Notes under the pieces: generated by a model
Seen by the model: the letters and a program-made list of their open reading frames with translations, nothing else
Told to the model about the DNA's origin: nothing
The model's database searches: none
Translations under genes and position numbers: made by a program
Origin: Pseudisothecium myosuroides
Taxonomy: Eukaryota > Streptophyta > Bryopsida > Hypnales > Lembophyllaceae
Length of the DNA stretch: 64,000 nt
Reading direction: 5' to 3'
NCBI GenBank assembly: GCA_951799445.1
Contig: OX637295.1
Coordinates: 12,400,001-12,464,000 of the forward strand
Shown: one piece after another, positions 52,695 to 63,773 of the stretch
Layout of the letters: each line of letters opens with the position of its first letter
Numbering within the stretch: position 1 is the first letter of the stretch

Positions 52695-52956
52695 ACTTAA
52701 GTCTTTTTTCAGAGTAAGGTACTATTCCCACTATGACGTGCTCTAAAATCTTGGACAGGTGTTGAGAGGCTCACCTTCTATATTACTTTGGAAAATATCA
52801 ACTTTGAAAATTTATTTCTTATAGATCATATTTTTATCTATGTTGAAAGATTTGATTCATTCCATTTGGGCAAGTAACGTGATTGTTTTGCGGGCAATTT
52901 TAGTAAATTCTTGAGAAAATAATGTATTGAATTTGTTTTTGAATTTAATTCTAATA

Positions 52957-53205
52957 ATTTTTTGAAAGAAAAAGTTGCACATGGCTTAGTTTGCTTTCTA
53001 GAATAATCGTACTTTTTGAATTAGTGTATTTCAACAATTTGGTTTCTTTGTCTATCTTGTACCTACTTTGATTTAACAATTTTTTGAAAGAAAAAGTTGC
53101 ACATGGCTTAGTTTGCTTTCTAGAATAATCGTACTTTTTGAATTAGTGTATTTCAACAATTTGGTTTCTTTGTCTATCTTGTACCTACTTTGATTTAACA
53201 ATTTT
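52957..53205. repeat. 122-bp tandem duplication, apparently identical copies
   Basis: AATTTTTTGAAAGAAAAAGT...TTGATTTAACA is present twice head-to-tail with a 122-bp period, followed by a few bases of a third unit. I see no mismatch between the copies, so the duplication is recent or is an assembly artefact. Confidence 0.85.
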
Positions 53206-53993
53206 TTTAACAAGGTATTTTTTGAATTTTTTGCCCAAACTTTCAACTCAATTCTTCAAAATATAAAAAAATTGAATTCAAAATTTGTAGTGCAACATTT
53301 TGTTAAGAGGATTCAAAGCCTTATGACCTAGTCAAGCTAGGAATCTTTTTTTTTTTAAATCAGTCAATTCATCAATATACTACAATAGTGCTTATTTTTA
53401 TTTATTTATTTATTTATAGTTTCTTGTCTCCAAATTTCTAAAGTAAAAGTGAAAGTATTGTAATACCTTTTTTTAATTTTTAATTTTTGTTTTCACTTTT
53501 TGTTTCCAAATTTTTCAAAGTAAAAGTAAACTACAATATAAATTGTGCAGCTGGCGAACGTATTGGTACAAGCTTTGAAACAATCTTTGAAATGCCCTAA
53601 CCCTAATATTGACATCAAACTTCAAGTTGTTCCTGTATCCGCCTCGAGTTCTTCCTTATTTTTTCAACCAGGGCTTTTTTTTTTGGCTTTCTGGTGCCAG
53701 ATTGCATTTGAAAAAAAAATAATTTGGCTAAAAAATGGCAAAAACTTCAAATTAAAAAATAGGTTTCAGAATTTCAGCAGAACATCCCATCCTAATCTTG
53801 TGAGGAATTCCTAATCTTGTAAGAAGAATTCCATTCTGGCGGTTGCAGCTATCCGAGAGAGAGATTAGGGTTTCAAAATTTCGGCCGAACATCCCATCCG
53901 TGTGTGTGTTGAATCTAAGTACCATCTAGCTAGCCTGCACTTGTTCCCGTATCCTGCAATTCTTCCTGTCACAGCACTTCCTCTCTTGTGGCA
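53206..53993. other. AT-rich spacer, then 5' region of the small gene
   Basis: Contains homopolymer T runs and TTTATTTATTTATTTA. From about 53,840 it becomes 5'UTR-like, with GAGAGAGAGATTAGGGTTTC (telo-box-like) and two echoes of GAACATCCCATCC at about 53,780 and 53,888. Confidence 0.4.
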
Positions 53994-54323
53994 ATGGCGC
54001 AAGCTTGCAAATTGTTGTTCAAGTTCATGCGGACGAGGATGCCCTTCAGTGCGCCCAAACAGTTTTCGTCCTACTCAACTAGGGCGCGACCAAACAGGGT
54101 GCTTCCGAAGAGCACTGGCTCCAAGCCCGATTCGGCAAACATCGAGCTCATCAAGGATTTGTTCGCCGCCAGGACACGACTGCAAACAAGAGCAATTGTA
54201 GAATTTGTTGTCATTTATACCGGAGTCAGCGTTGCGTCGACTCTTGGCGCGATGCTGTGGTTGGAGCGACAGGCCAAGCTACGAGCAGAGGCTCCTGTTT
54301 CTCAACCTAGGGACCGCCTGTAG
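53994..54323 (+). CDS. Small predicted mitochondrial membrane protein, unknown
   Basis: One exon, 109 residues from an ATG in good plant context (GCAATGGCG). The N-terminus (MAQACKLLFKFMRTRMPFSA and on) is basic, Ser/Arg-rich and free of acidic residues, a mitochondrial-type presequence. Near residues 67-90 a hydrophobic segment (AIVEFVVIYTGVSVASTLGAML) could cross a membrane once, followed by a charged tail ending SQPRDRL. I do not recognise the family; a small inner-membrane assembly or complex subunit is conceivable. The stop codon lies in the loop of an 11-bp palindrome (54308-54333), and a MITE starts 54 bp after the stop. Codon usage and GC content are clearly gene-like against the AT-rich surroundings, which is the main support. 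Confidence 0.6.
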   Translation: MAQACKLLFKFMRTRMPFSAPKQFSSYSTRARPNRVLPKSTGSKPDSANIELIKDLFAARTRLQTRAIVEFVVIYTGVSVASTLGAMLWLERQAKLRAEAPVSQPRDRL

Positions 54324-54333
54324 GCGGTCCCTA
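54308..54333. repeat. Perfect 11-bp palindrome spanning the stop codon
   Basis: TAGGGACCGCC and GGCGGTCCCTA are separated by TGTA; the TAG stop (54321-54323) spans the loop and the first base of the second arm. It would form a stable GC-rich RNA stem at the end of the coding sequence. Confidence 0.85.
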
Positions 54334-54376
54334 CGCCAAATTCAGTGCTCTATAGAGAGAGGAGGTTTGCATGAAG

Positions 54377-54772
54377 TAAGGTAGAAGCACCAATAATCGA
54401 TCATTTAAGCAATTTTGGAGCAGATTGTACACAGTATGAGGTGATGGAAATTTTTCCCATGTAGGAAGATAAGAAATATGGGGATAGCAAAATTTTCAGA
54501 ATTGTATTTCCAAAATTGAAATTATCAGTGTGAATTTTGAGAACCAAACAGTGCATTTCACCAATAGCAAATGTCTAGAGTCTTTCAATTCCGATCATAG
54601 CCAAACTACTTTCTTGCTCACTACTTCGGGGGCATGTGTCATGACCTTATTAGTCCCTACTTGAAAAGGACAAAAAGTACACACTTCAAGCTTGAGTTCC
54701 AACCTTGGTTAGAAATAGCGCACCCTACAAGTTGGGTACTGGACGTGATCTGTTATTGGTGCTTCTACCTTA
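54377..54772. mobile_element. 396-bp TAAGGTAGAAGCACC MITE, best-preserved copy
   Basis: Left end TAAGGTAGAAGCACCAATAA; right end TTATTGGTGCTTCTACCTTA. These 20-bp ends are perfect inverse complements. The whole element is closely related to 11615-12008. It lies 54 bp after the small mitochondrial-protein gene and may be in its 3'UTR. Confidence 0.9.
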
Positions 54773-54845
54773 GCACTGTTTCTTGACTTGGTTTATACAC
54801 TCCCTTTGCTTCATTTCTCTGAATTACTATGCTTTGGGGGTCTAG

Positions 54846-55081
54846 TACACAAAATAGTGAAATTAGGTTGCCTTACCCCCCAAAAGTTACTTGACAAGTC
54901 ATCAAAGTCAACAAATACCTCTATAGATATTTCTGTGTGTACACATGGAGGTTCATGAGCCCCAATTAGAACAATATTTAATTCAAAAGTAGTGCATTCT
55001 TGAACAATAACAATAAATATTAATATAGTGTGGAATGTCAAGAAATTAGTGTGGGGCAACCCAATTTCACTATTTTGTGTA
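54846..55081. mobile_element. 236-bp inverted-repeat element (TACACAAAATAGTG)
   Basis: TACACAAAATAGTGAAATTA and the matching AATTTCACTATTTTGTGTA bound the element, followed inward by GGTTGCC / GGCAACC. An arm fragment recurs near 14,125. Non-coding. Confidence 0.65.
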
Positions 55082-55139
55082 GATAAACAACATAGTGTTA
55101 AATATGAGGTGTTTGTGGACATGAACTCAATGAAGCAGG

Positions 55140-55411
55140 ACGTTAAATCCTGCATTCGAAGTCGGCCCAACAGGGTGAAAATGTAGGAATTTTACCCCCT
55201 GGAAAAATGCAAGAATTTTTTATTTTTCACGTATTATTTTTTTTTTGAATTTTGAATTCATACTTGCAATCAGAGGCCCGAAATTATCTAAGAGACGTCA
55301 ACATCTAACCCTAGACACGGCTCAAAATAGGGGCAAGATTTTATTTTTATCCCCCCCTCAATTTCTACGTTTTCATCCTATTGGGCCCACTTTGAATGCA
55401 GGATTTAACGT
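55140..55411. mobile_element. 272-bp inverted-repeat element (ACGTTAAATCCTGCATTC)
   Basis: ACGTTAAATCCTGCATTCGA and its complement GAATGCAGGATTTAACGT form the outer ends. Pairing continues through GGGCCCAA(C/T)AGG(G/A)TGAAAA. A diverged relative lies at about 1238-1465. Confidence 0.7.
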
Positions 55412-55536
55412 GTTTCCTCAATGAAGGTGTTACAGCTCATGTTTGTAAGCATGGGCAACAGCTGTACTTTTGTTCGATTTACTTGGAAGTTCTGGAAATC
55501 TAGGCAAGCTTTCAGCAATCCATACCTTAAGTTCGG

Positions 55537-55915
55537 TTGTTTGTTTGTTTGTTTTGTTTGTTTGTTTATTTGTCACGTCGAGATCTCCCGGACCGTGCGT
55601 CCCCGGGGGGCGTGCTTGGTACCGTCGGAAAGCCCTCGACAAGGAGGGGTGCACGGGCTTGGTTTCGCAACGCTTGGAGTTAGAGTGAGGAAGTTATTGA
55701 ATTTCGAAGTATTTATGGATAAAAAATTTAGGAAATTACTTTTACTTTGATTTTGGTCGCGCTCTTGGTACCGTCGGAAAGCTAACGGCACAGGGTGCAC
55801 GGGCTTGGTTTCATGGCGTTTGAACCTATGGTGTGAAAGTTATGATCTTTTGAGTTATTTTTGGTTTTTAAAATGACTTTTACTTTTGTTTTGGGTGTGG
55901 CAACGGCACAGGGCT
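55537..55915. repeat. GTTT microsatellite, then two repeats of about 150 bp
   Basis: A TTTG tract spans about 55537-55575. CTTGGTACCGTCGGAAAG followed by GGGTGCACGGGCTTGGTTTC occurs at 55613 and again at 55763. Both are followed by TTACTTTTACTTT(G/T)-type sequence and a GG(T/G)CGC or GGTGTGGC ending. It is GC-rich against its surroundings and may be a remnant of a retroelement's repeated non-coding region; not identified. Confidence 0.6.
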
Positions 55916-56166
55916 ACACTAGTATCTGTTAAGTTAGGCCATTCCCTCTGGTTACCAAGAATCCGCAGAGCGATCCGCTTGTACAGTACGTTTGATGGAG
56001 CGACAATGAAGAGGCTACTGTTTGTAGATAACATATATGGAGGCGCAGTGCATGCAAGTTATATGTGTAAGAATTCTTTTTGCAATTCTCAACTCATCTT
56101 CCAACTAAATTCAAACTGAATTCATTGAAGAGTGTTTCAATTTGCTGACGGACTTGTAAGGCTAGT

Positions 56167-56484
56167 TAAGGTAGCAACATCCATAACCGTTACTGTACCC
56201 AAAACCATCACTTCTAAAATCTTGAATAATTTGTGGAAATAAATAGATGTGATTACAAGAATGTACTATATCTTAACATCAAACCCTAGTGTTGGTATTA
56301 GGTGCAATTGCAATTGTCTCTTTAAAAATTCATAAGTTATTCTCATAGTATCCAAATAATACATTCAAAAGTGTACATATGTTATTTTTCTCTTGCTAAT
56401 AGAATCCTATAATTTCCAGAATCTTTATTATTAATAATCATGTTCAAAACCCCTATTTTGATGGTTATGGGTGCTGCTACCTTA
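56167..56484. mobile_element. 318-bp TIR element, TAAGGTAGCAAC family, copy 2
   Basis: Same ends and exactly the same length as 2391-2708, with high similarity throughout (AACCGTTACTGTACCCAAAA, AACATCAAACCCTAGTGTTG). The two copies have unrelated flanks, which confirms the boundaries. Confidence 0.9.
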
Positions 56485-56568
56485 TGTAATTTCAAGACAT
56501 ATCTATCAAGAATGTTTGCTTCTTTCGTCACCATATCTTCCCCACCACTTGATTAGCGTTTCTAGTTT

Positions 56569-56869
56569 TAAGGTAATCTGCTCTTAAAGCGACCATTTAA
56601 GAGCTGTTTGCCTTTTCGGGGAAGCTAAATTCCTTGAAACAATTTTCAGTTATTTTTTAGAAGAAGAAAAATGGAATTGGCATCTAGCCCAAGTCGTTTC
56701 ATATTTTTTGGACCTTCACGAAATTAGTTACAAATTTTTGAAGTTGAAACGCAGTGGTCACTAAAACCGACCACCTCCTGTATACTGTTGGTACGTTGAA
56801 GAAAGCAAAATGTACCTCTGTGCCATGTTCGATTTTAGAGCCTGCTCGCTTTTAGAGTAGACTACCTTA
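56569..56869. mobile_element. 301-bp TIR element, TAAGGTAATCTGCTC family
   Basis: TAAGGTAATCTGCTCTTAAAGCG and CGCTTTTAGAGTAGACTACCTTA are terminal inverted repeats. The interior is homologous to 14164-14482. Confidence 0.85.
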
Positions 56870-59800
56870 TGGCCAATATTTAGAAGCCAATTTTGGCAAT
56901 GCCCTCCTCATTCATTACATCATGGAAGGAAAGTGATTGTATCTGTATTATAAATTGAATGAATATTCAAGGTATTTATATTCTAGGAAGAGGTATCTAA
57001 TAGCCTATCAATAGAATACAACTGAAAGAGGGCATTTACATGGTACTCTTCAAATTAATATTTGAGTCACTATTTTTCATATCTATGGGATAAATCAGAG
57101 TTATCGAAATCTTTCTTCCATGGTTCGAGTCCATAGATTGATTTTAAGGCCAAAAAAAAGATTTTAGGCAATTCAATTGCTATTATCTTGCAATTCACAT
57201 GGTGGAAATTTCTGAATTGTTTTTCACATCTTTTTAAACTAGCATACTACAAGATCCTAGATTATATGTGTCTAAAATTTTATTTTTTTCCTAAAATTTG
57301 GTACTTGTATTAGAAATGGTACTTTTGAAGAGTTTTTGGTAAAAACATAGTCAAGGAACTTTAAGGGTTAATTCACAAAATAATACAAAAAATTTCACAC
57401 TATAGGTCCAAATGCCACAAAACAAAGTCTATATACCTTTCTTGACAAAGTGTTTTCTAATGCGGTACCATGAACGTGACCAAAGAATATATGGTTCTAG
57501 ATATTTGAGCGTATCTATCAAACAAACAAAAAATAAACAAATAGTCTAATTTAACGTATAGACTAGATTTTCACTCTTAGAATCTTTTTAGCTTTAAAAT
57601 TTTCCACTATAAGTATTAAATCTAAAAAAATTTAGGTTAAAGAATTTAGTTGATAGTCTACTTAAGAACTTCCAAGAATACACACTTGATTTTCACTCTT
57701 TAAAAAATTGTGAAGTAGAAGTAGGTACAATATAGAAGTAAAATCTAAATTCTCTGTAAATCTAAATTGGAATTGAAATGCACTAAATCCAACAATGAGA
57801 TTGTTCCAACAACCAAATAAAGCCCTATCATGTTCTTTTTTTTTTTTAAGTGTGAAAATTTCACTCAAATGAATCCTATAAGTTATTTTTTTATGAGAAT
57901 GCTTAGATTTCCCAAAAAACAAGACTATCTATAACTTTCTCATTAGTAGTCCAAATAGAATGAGTCAAATAATTATATGTAAACAAAATTATTTTCTATA
58001 TGAAACAAAGTTTTAAAAATTCATTTTGACATTGTGTAAATTTTTTTGTGTTGCCCAAGAAGTTCTATTTTGGGCTTATTGTGACATGATATTTGCTTCT
58101 AGACACCAATTCAAATAAAAATTATACTCACGGAAAGCTAATTTCTTTTGTGGGAAACAATTGGTAATGAATTTTCAAATTTTCATTATGTTTTTATGTT
58201 TAAATTTGTATAATGGTGTATTTATATCTTCTTCACAATTGTTTTCTATGAAAGATTTGAAATTCACACAGAAGACAATTCAAGGCTGGAGTGTTGTATG
58301 CCCAAATTTTATAAAATATGTATATATTTTTTGTAACCAAATTTTGCTAGTTGACCCTTAAAATACAATTAGTTGTCATCGAGAGCATTCTTAAATTATG
58401 TATGTATGTATGTATGTATGTATTGCATATATTTGTATATAAGTTTGTAATTTGTCTTGTACATGGGAATATAGCATAGGATGATTTTATTTTATTATTA
58501 TTGAGCTTTTACAATACTGTTACTTTACTGCACTGTCAAGATAATTTTTTATTAACGAAATAATGAAAGTGGATAGAATCTCAATCTATAGAAGAAGAGT
58601 TGCCTCATAGAATTCCAAGATGATAGCAAAATTGGTTATGAACTTGCAAAGAAGAATTTGTGCTAGAAATATTGAACATGGCCATAAAATGAAGAATACT
58701 TTGTCTTCTAATCTATTTGCAATTCAATTATTTTGAAGCCTTCAATGGAGAATGGAATATAAGTGCAGCACACAATGGAAGCAAGTGCAAAATCATTGTT
58801 TTGTTTCCAATATTCCTTTTTGTTTGGAAGAGATATGAACAATCATTTTTAAAAAAAAATCATTTGCAATGCAATTGGAAAATGAATCTTCAAAAACTAA
58901 CAATGAAATATATTTTATTCTAAAGTACTTGGAAGCATGGAAACACATATTTATGGATAGTATATATACTACAATGCATTATAATAATTTTGTAGACTTG
59001 TTAATATAGTTTGAGCTATATTGGAAGTGCTATGGAAAATGAAGTCATTTTGCAGCTTTGCCATCCATCCATGCAAGGTTTTCAAAAAGGATGCCAAGGA
59101 TCTACTCCTTCTCTATGTTTTTCACCTATGGTCAACATTTAACCTTAGTCCAAAGTGTCTTTCAGTAACTTACCTGCAGTCAAACCAAACTCCTTGCCAA
59201 CGTGGCAAGTTCACCTTTTTTTAGACGTTCGAAAAACGTGCCTAAGTTTTTTTGATGTCTCTCAAAACATTCCCATTGGATAGGACATAAACTTGTTTTA
59301 TGTGTAACATCCGCATGTTTTTTGGAACATCCAACTAAATTTGGCCTCCCATGTTTGCAATTCCATCTTTGCGCTCATGTTTTGAAAAACATGCTTGTTC
59401 AATGAAAACGTCCAAAAAAACGGGGATTTCTTATAGTGTTAGGAAGAATGCTACAATTATGATCTACAAAAACACGAGTATAAAATCCAATACACATTAA
59501 ATGCAGAGATTTTGATCCAAAAGAATCAGATTTGAATCCTCCCTCATCAAATTTGATTCTCTTAAGAGATGAATCTGAAATTTGATTCTCACTACTAGTA
59601 GGGGGAGAGGAGTCTTCTCTCACCAACTACTTCACCTTTTTGTCTAATGCTCTTTGTTGGAGGCTTGTTCTCCATAACTTTCTCATGAGAATTTTGCGGC
59701 AACCACATCAACTACATTTTTTGGCATTCTCTATAGAAGGTAAGAATCACTGACAAAAATCCAAAATACTACTTTTGCAACAGCCACATTTATATGGCAA

Positions 59801-60695
59801 TGTTTTAATAGGCACATGGAAATGACAATGATATTTACAGCAATCAAAAAGTATTGGATCAATTTCAGAGGGTCTAACTTTTGGCAGCCACAAATAATGC
59901 CTCCATCCATGCTTAGGTGTAGTTATCTTATAATTGATTGAAATGACTAATTTTTGCATATTAAAAAACAAACAAAATGTGGGTCATAAGTTTAGACTAT
60001 GGATGCTCATAGACTCCAATATAATGCTCTCGTACTTAAGTTAATATATTGTCACAGTTTAATTAAATTTAGAATATGGATGCAATTTTGGACTATATTT
60101 GCAAAACATCGAGAGATCTCCCGATGATGAAGGTAATAGACCTCCCAATGATTTGCATAGACCTTCTAGCGATTTGCATGTAATATAAATAATACATGCA
60201 AAATATTGTGAGATCCCCTTATGTTAATTGTGTATATTTTCAAACTATTATTAATTTTTGAATTTTGAATTGTATAAATTTAATCAAATAAAGCAGTCCT
60301 TCAAACAGTCATTTTCAACTTGATGCCATACACTACAAAATTCAAATGCACCCAATATTTATCATCATGAACAATATGATCATCACTTAATATACATTTC
60401 AAACTATGAAACAATTGTTTTATACTAACAACTAAGCAAATTAAAGCACTACTAAAAAAAATGTTGTAGATCATCAATATAAGCAATAATATGTATCAAG
60501 TCATTTACAAAGCGTAATGAGAAAGAAAGAACAAAAGCGACTCACTTCTGTTTTTGTGACAAAGAGCACAATTTGTCTAATAAATGGGAACCTTTGGACA
60601 AAATTTTATAGCTTGCCATGAACACATAAAAGTCATTTGCCTAAAAATAATATGTCAGGTTGTCATTTAAAGAGATTTCTTTTTGGTCCACTTTT
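56870..60695. other. Long AT-rich gene-free stretch with repeat fragments
   Basis: 57,100-57,371 is a minus-strand fragment of the TTAA family, ending CTTTAAGGG-TTAA. 58,398-58,424 is a TATG microsatellite. Near 59,434 a CACTA-type right terminus (GGGGATTTCTTATAGTG) occurs with only a degenerate left partner. No frame here has recognisable protein features. Confidence 0.45.
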
Positions 60696-62177
60696 TTAAC
60701 CTCTAAAGGACCAAGCTACGTTTTTTTGGCAACATAGCAATTTTGGGTAGCTATGAAAAATGGAATTTTTATTTATTTTTCTTTGAAAACTTTATGCAAC
60801 ATGTGCCCAAGGAGTAGCTTTAAGGCGCAACAATTTTCATAACTTTTGACCACATAGTTAAAAAGTTATTGCATGATATGTAATTTTTATTGAACTTTGG
60901 GCAACTCGACCAACTCAGAAAACTTCTTTAAAATTTACTTTTAAGAAAAATAAAAATTTGAAATCGGTTATCTAGATTTATTTATACCCGGGAATCTTTG
61001 AATCATTCAATTTCGATTAATGAGATGAAATTATGAAGAGTTTTAATTTGCATGTAGGTATGGTTTTCAAAGACTCCATACTTACCCACAAACTAAAATT
61101 CCTCATAACTTTCATCTCATTAGCCCTCGATGGCATTTGGATGTCAATCTAGAAAACAGCAAAGCTATTGAAAGCACTTTTTCATCTTCTTTTTCCGTGT
61201 TGACCTTTCATGGTGGGTTATGAAGAGTATCCAATTGAGTTTCACTCTTGTTAGTGTTTGCCTTCTCACAAATGAGAAGCTGTTAAAAAAAACAAATCAC
61301 AAAATATGCTATTTTAGTATATTTTGGGAGGTTGTTGTTCCTTGCTCTAAATCTGAAATTTCTCCATAAAAATGATGTTTTTAGAATTTGAGCCTAACTA
61401 ACAAAATGAAGGTCATCTACTCTAGTTTCTACTCCAATTTGAATTTTGAAAAAAAATCCTAATATTGAATATTTTGTTGCAATTTGAACTTTGGATGTAT
61501 TTTCAATGTCTAGTATTTTCTAATTATAGAATGATGCGGAAATTAAGTTTACACCATGATGTTTGTCATTGTAATATGCACACATGGTGAAAATTTCAGA
61601 TTTTTTAAGATAATTTTCCATTTGATGTGATTTTTCTTCACTTTTCTTCAAAAATTCTCAAAAAAATCAATTTTCCACAAAAAAATCTAATTTTTTTTTG
61701 AAGTAAAGGAGACATGTAATTTCATCTTTGAAAAATAAATATAAAATTTTTCATACATATGTAGTTGCAAAATGGCAGCAAACTAAATAACCCGCTAAAT
61801 AATGGGCAGTGAGGCTTGAAATCCATGGTCATGGATCTGTCACTTAGGGGTTAATCAAAATTGAATGATTCAAAGCTTTCTACGTATATATAAATCCAAA
61901 GAACCAATTTCAATTTTTTATTTTTTTTAAAAGTAATTTTAAAAAAAAAATTCTGAGTTGTCTGGACTATTCAAAGTTTAATGAAAATTACATATCATGC
62001 AATAACTTTTTAACTATGTAGTCAAAAGTTATGAAAATTGTTGCGCCTTAAAGCTACTCCTTGGGCACATGTTGTGTAAAGTTTTCAAAGAAAAAAAAAA
62101 TTAAAATTACATTCGTAGTGAGCTGCCCAAAATTGCTATGTTGCCAAAAAAATGCAGCTTTTTCCTTTAGGGATTAA
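60696..62177. mobile_element. TTAA-family element with long inverted arms and nested insert
   Basis: Outer ends: TTAA plus CCTCTAAAGGACC at the left and TCCTTTAGGGA plus TTAA at the right. The sequence from 60,696 to about 61,020 is the inverse complement of about 61,857-62,177 (GGCAACATAGCAATTTT, CATGTGCCCAAGGAGTAGC, AAAAGTTATTGCATGATATG). The element is interrupted at its TTAA near 61,120 by the insertion 61124-61850; the two halves join exactly as the uninterrupted copy reads at 10,060-10,075. Confidence 0.7.
61124..61850. mobile_element. 727-bp nested TTAA-targeting insertion
   Basis: Flanked by TTAG (61120-61123) and TTAA (61851-61854), a target duplication with one change. It starts CCCTCGATGG and ends CACTTAGGGG. 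The host sequence CATCTCAT...ATCAAAA(T)TGAATGATTC is continuous once the insert and one TTAA are removed, as in the relative at 10,060. No coding capacity was recognised. Confidence 0.75.
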
Positions 62178-62500
62178 AGTATCTAAAAATCCTAATCGTA
62201 TAAAGAAATACAGATTTTACATAGTCGAATTTATAATTTTAGATTTTCAACCAAGATTCCAAGAACATAAATTAATGTTATGTACAACCTACATTATTGG
62301 ATAGTTTTTAGGCTAACAAACAAGAAAGAGGATAAACATAATTAGTAAAGTTCAATACCTTTAGTCTTTAGTGAGCTTGGAAACCAACTTCAAAAGTTCC
62401 TAGTATATAAAACAACATTGGATATCACTTCAAGTAGAATATTATTCAAATAAAAGTTGCAAGCTCCAAAAAGCATTCAAAATATAATAGATAAAACCAT
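62178..62500. other. AT-rich intergenic
   Basis: Nothing recognised. Confidence 0.4.
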
Positions 62501-62800
62501 TAGAGGAGATTTGAGGGGTTCAAGAGACTGTTTTGGGCTGTGAACCAGCGTAGTCCCGTCAGAACATTAAAAAAAAAATTAAATTTTAAATTTTAAAAAA
62601 TATATATTTTAAAAAAATACATATTTTTTAAAAAATACTAAAAAATAAATTAAATACTAAAAAATTAATTAAATACTAATTTTTGACATGGTAGTCTCTT
62701 GGCCACGTCAGATTACAGTTCCCAGACCGTTTCCAGGCCATTCCTACAATTCCCACAGCTCGGGAACTCGCAATTTCTTGGACCCCTCAAATCTCCTCTA
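62501..62800. mobile_element. 300-bp TIR element (TAGAGGAGATTTGAGGGG)
   Basis: TAGAGGAGATTTGAGGGGTT and GACCCCTCAAATCTCCTCTA are near-perfect inverted ends. The centre is A/T-only low complexity (62,560-62,680) flanked by GC-richer shoulders. Each end begins with TA, so a TA target site is possible. Single copy in this window. Confidence 0.75.
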
Positions 62801-63773
62801 ATGCATCACAATTCTCCCGTAGAACCACAAAACATAAGTCATGGCCCTTGAAAAGAAAGCAATTAAAAATCCAATAGACAAACACTACATCTAGGTGCAA
62901 AAGTTCATAAATCGATGATTTGTTGAGTACCTTCCTTGGGTTTTGTCTGTTGTAAGTTGATGAGCATTAAATCGAATCACATTGCCGTCATTGTTTGGTG
63001 TAATACAAACATCTAGCTTAACAAGAGTTTTCTCTAACAAAGTTAAATTGTATCAAGTGAATGCTTACAAAACATCAGCATGCTAGAATCCAAACAAAAA
63101 GAATTGGCAAAGCACCATTGAGTAAAAGCATGCAAAATATAACCTAAAATTTTCTTTTTATACCACCGCCGCCTTATAGTATTTGTGGCCTCAAAACTCT
63201 GCATTCATTTGCGGCACAATCTCTGTGCCTATTCCCGCCGATAGCAACAATGCAATGCAAAGTTTTGGAAGCATGAAGCAATAAGAAGGCAAGTGGAAAA
63301 GAGGAAAGTGAAAAGGAAGCAAAAAAAAGGCGACGGAAGGACACATCTACAAAATTAGGGTTCTCAAAATTTGAAATAGAAGACAACTTCACAAAGTTCA
63401 CGTGACTATTTATTGGGTTGTTTACAAAATCCTACAATCTCACATAAAACATTATAACATCTTCATTCATCCAAATAATATATTTGATTTGATTTGATTT
63501 TCTAATTATTAATTAAAATTGTAACCTAGCCTCTGGACAAGCATATCTATATTTATGATTTGACTTATTATTTACTTGTTCTTTGTTGTAACTTATATAA
63601 TGTATTTTTATATTTATTAAATGTTATATCATTGAATTTGTCTTTAAAAGCACTTTCTCATCAAAGCTTTTATTTTATAATCATAAACATTTAGAGTAGC
63701 TCCTTATGCATTTGAAGTTCTTATAAATAAATTTTATTATAATAGCTAGTAGTTGCTCACTTGGGACCAACGA
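62801..63773. other. AT-rich intergenic
   Basis: No gene. A slightly GC-richer patch at 63,165-63,360 contains a minus-strand frame (63401-63174) without recognisable features. Confidence 0.4.

Noticed and set aside
54308..54333. GC-rich stem read as a rho-independent terminator
   Set aside because: The window is plant nuclear DNA and the stem spans the stop codon without a following T-run, so a bacterial-style terminator makes no sense here.
57122..57132. GGTTCGAGTCC, an exact tRNA B-box consensus
   Set aside because: The T-stem pairs over only four bases, no A-box or acceptor stem can be drawn at the right distance upstream, and the 3' side lacks a matching acceptor strand. A chance match.
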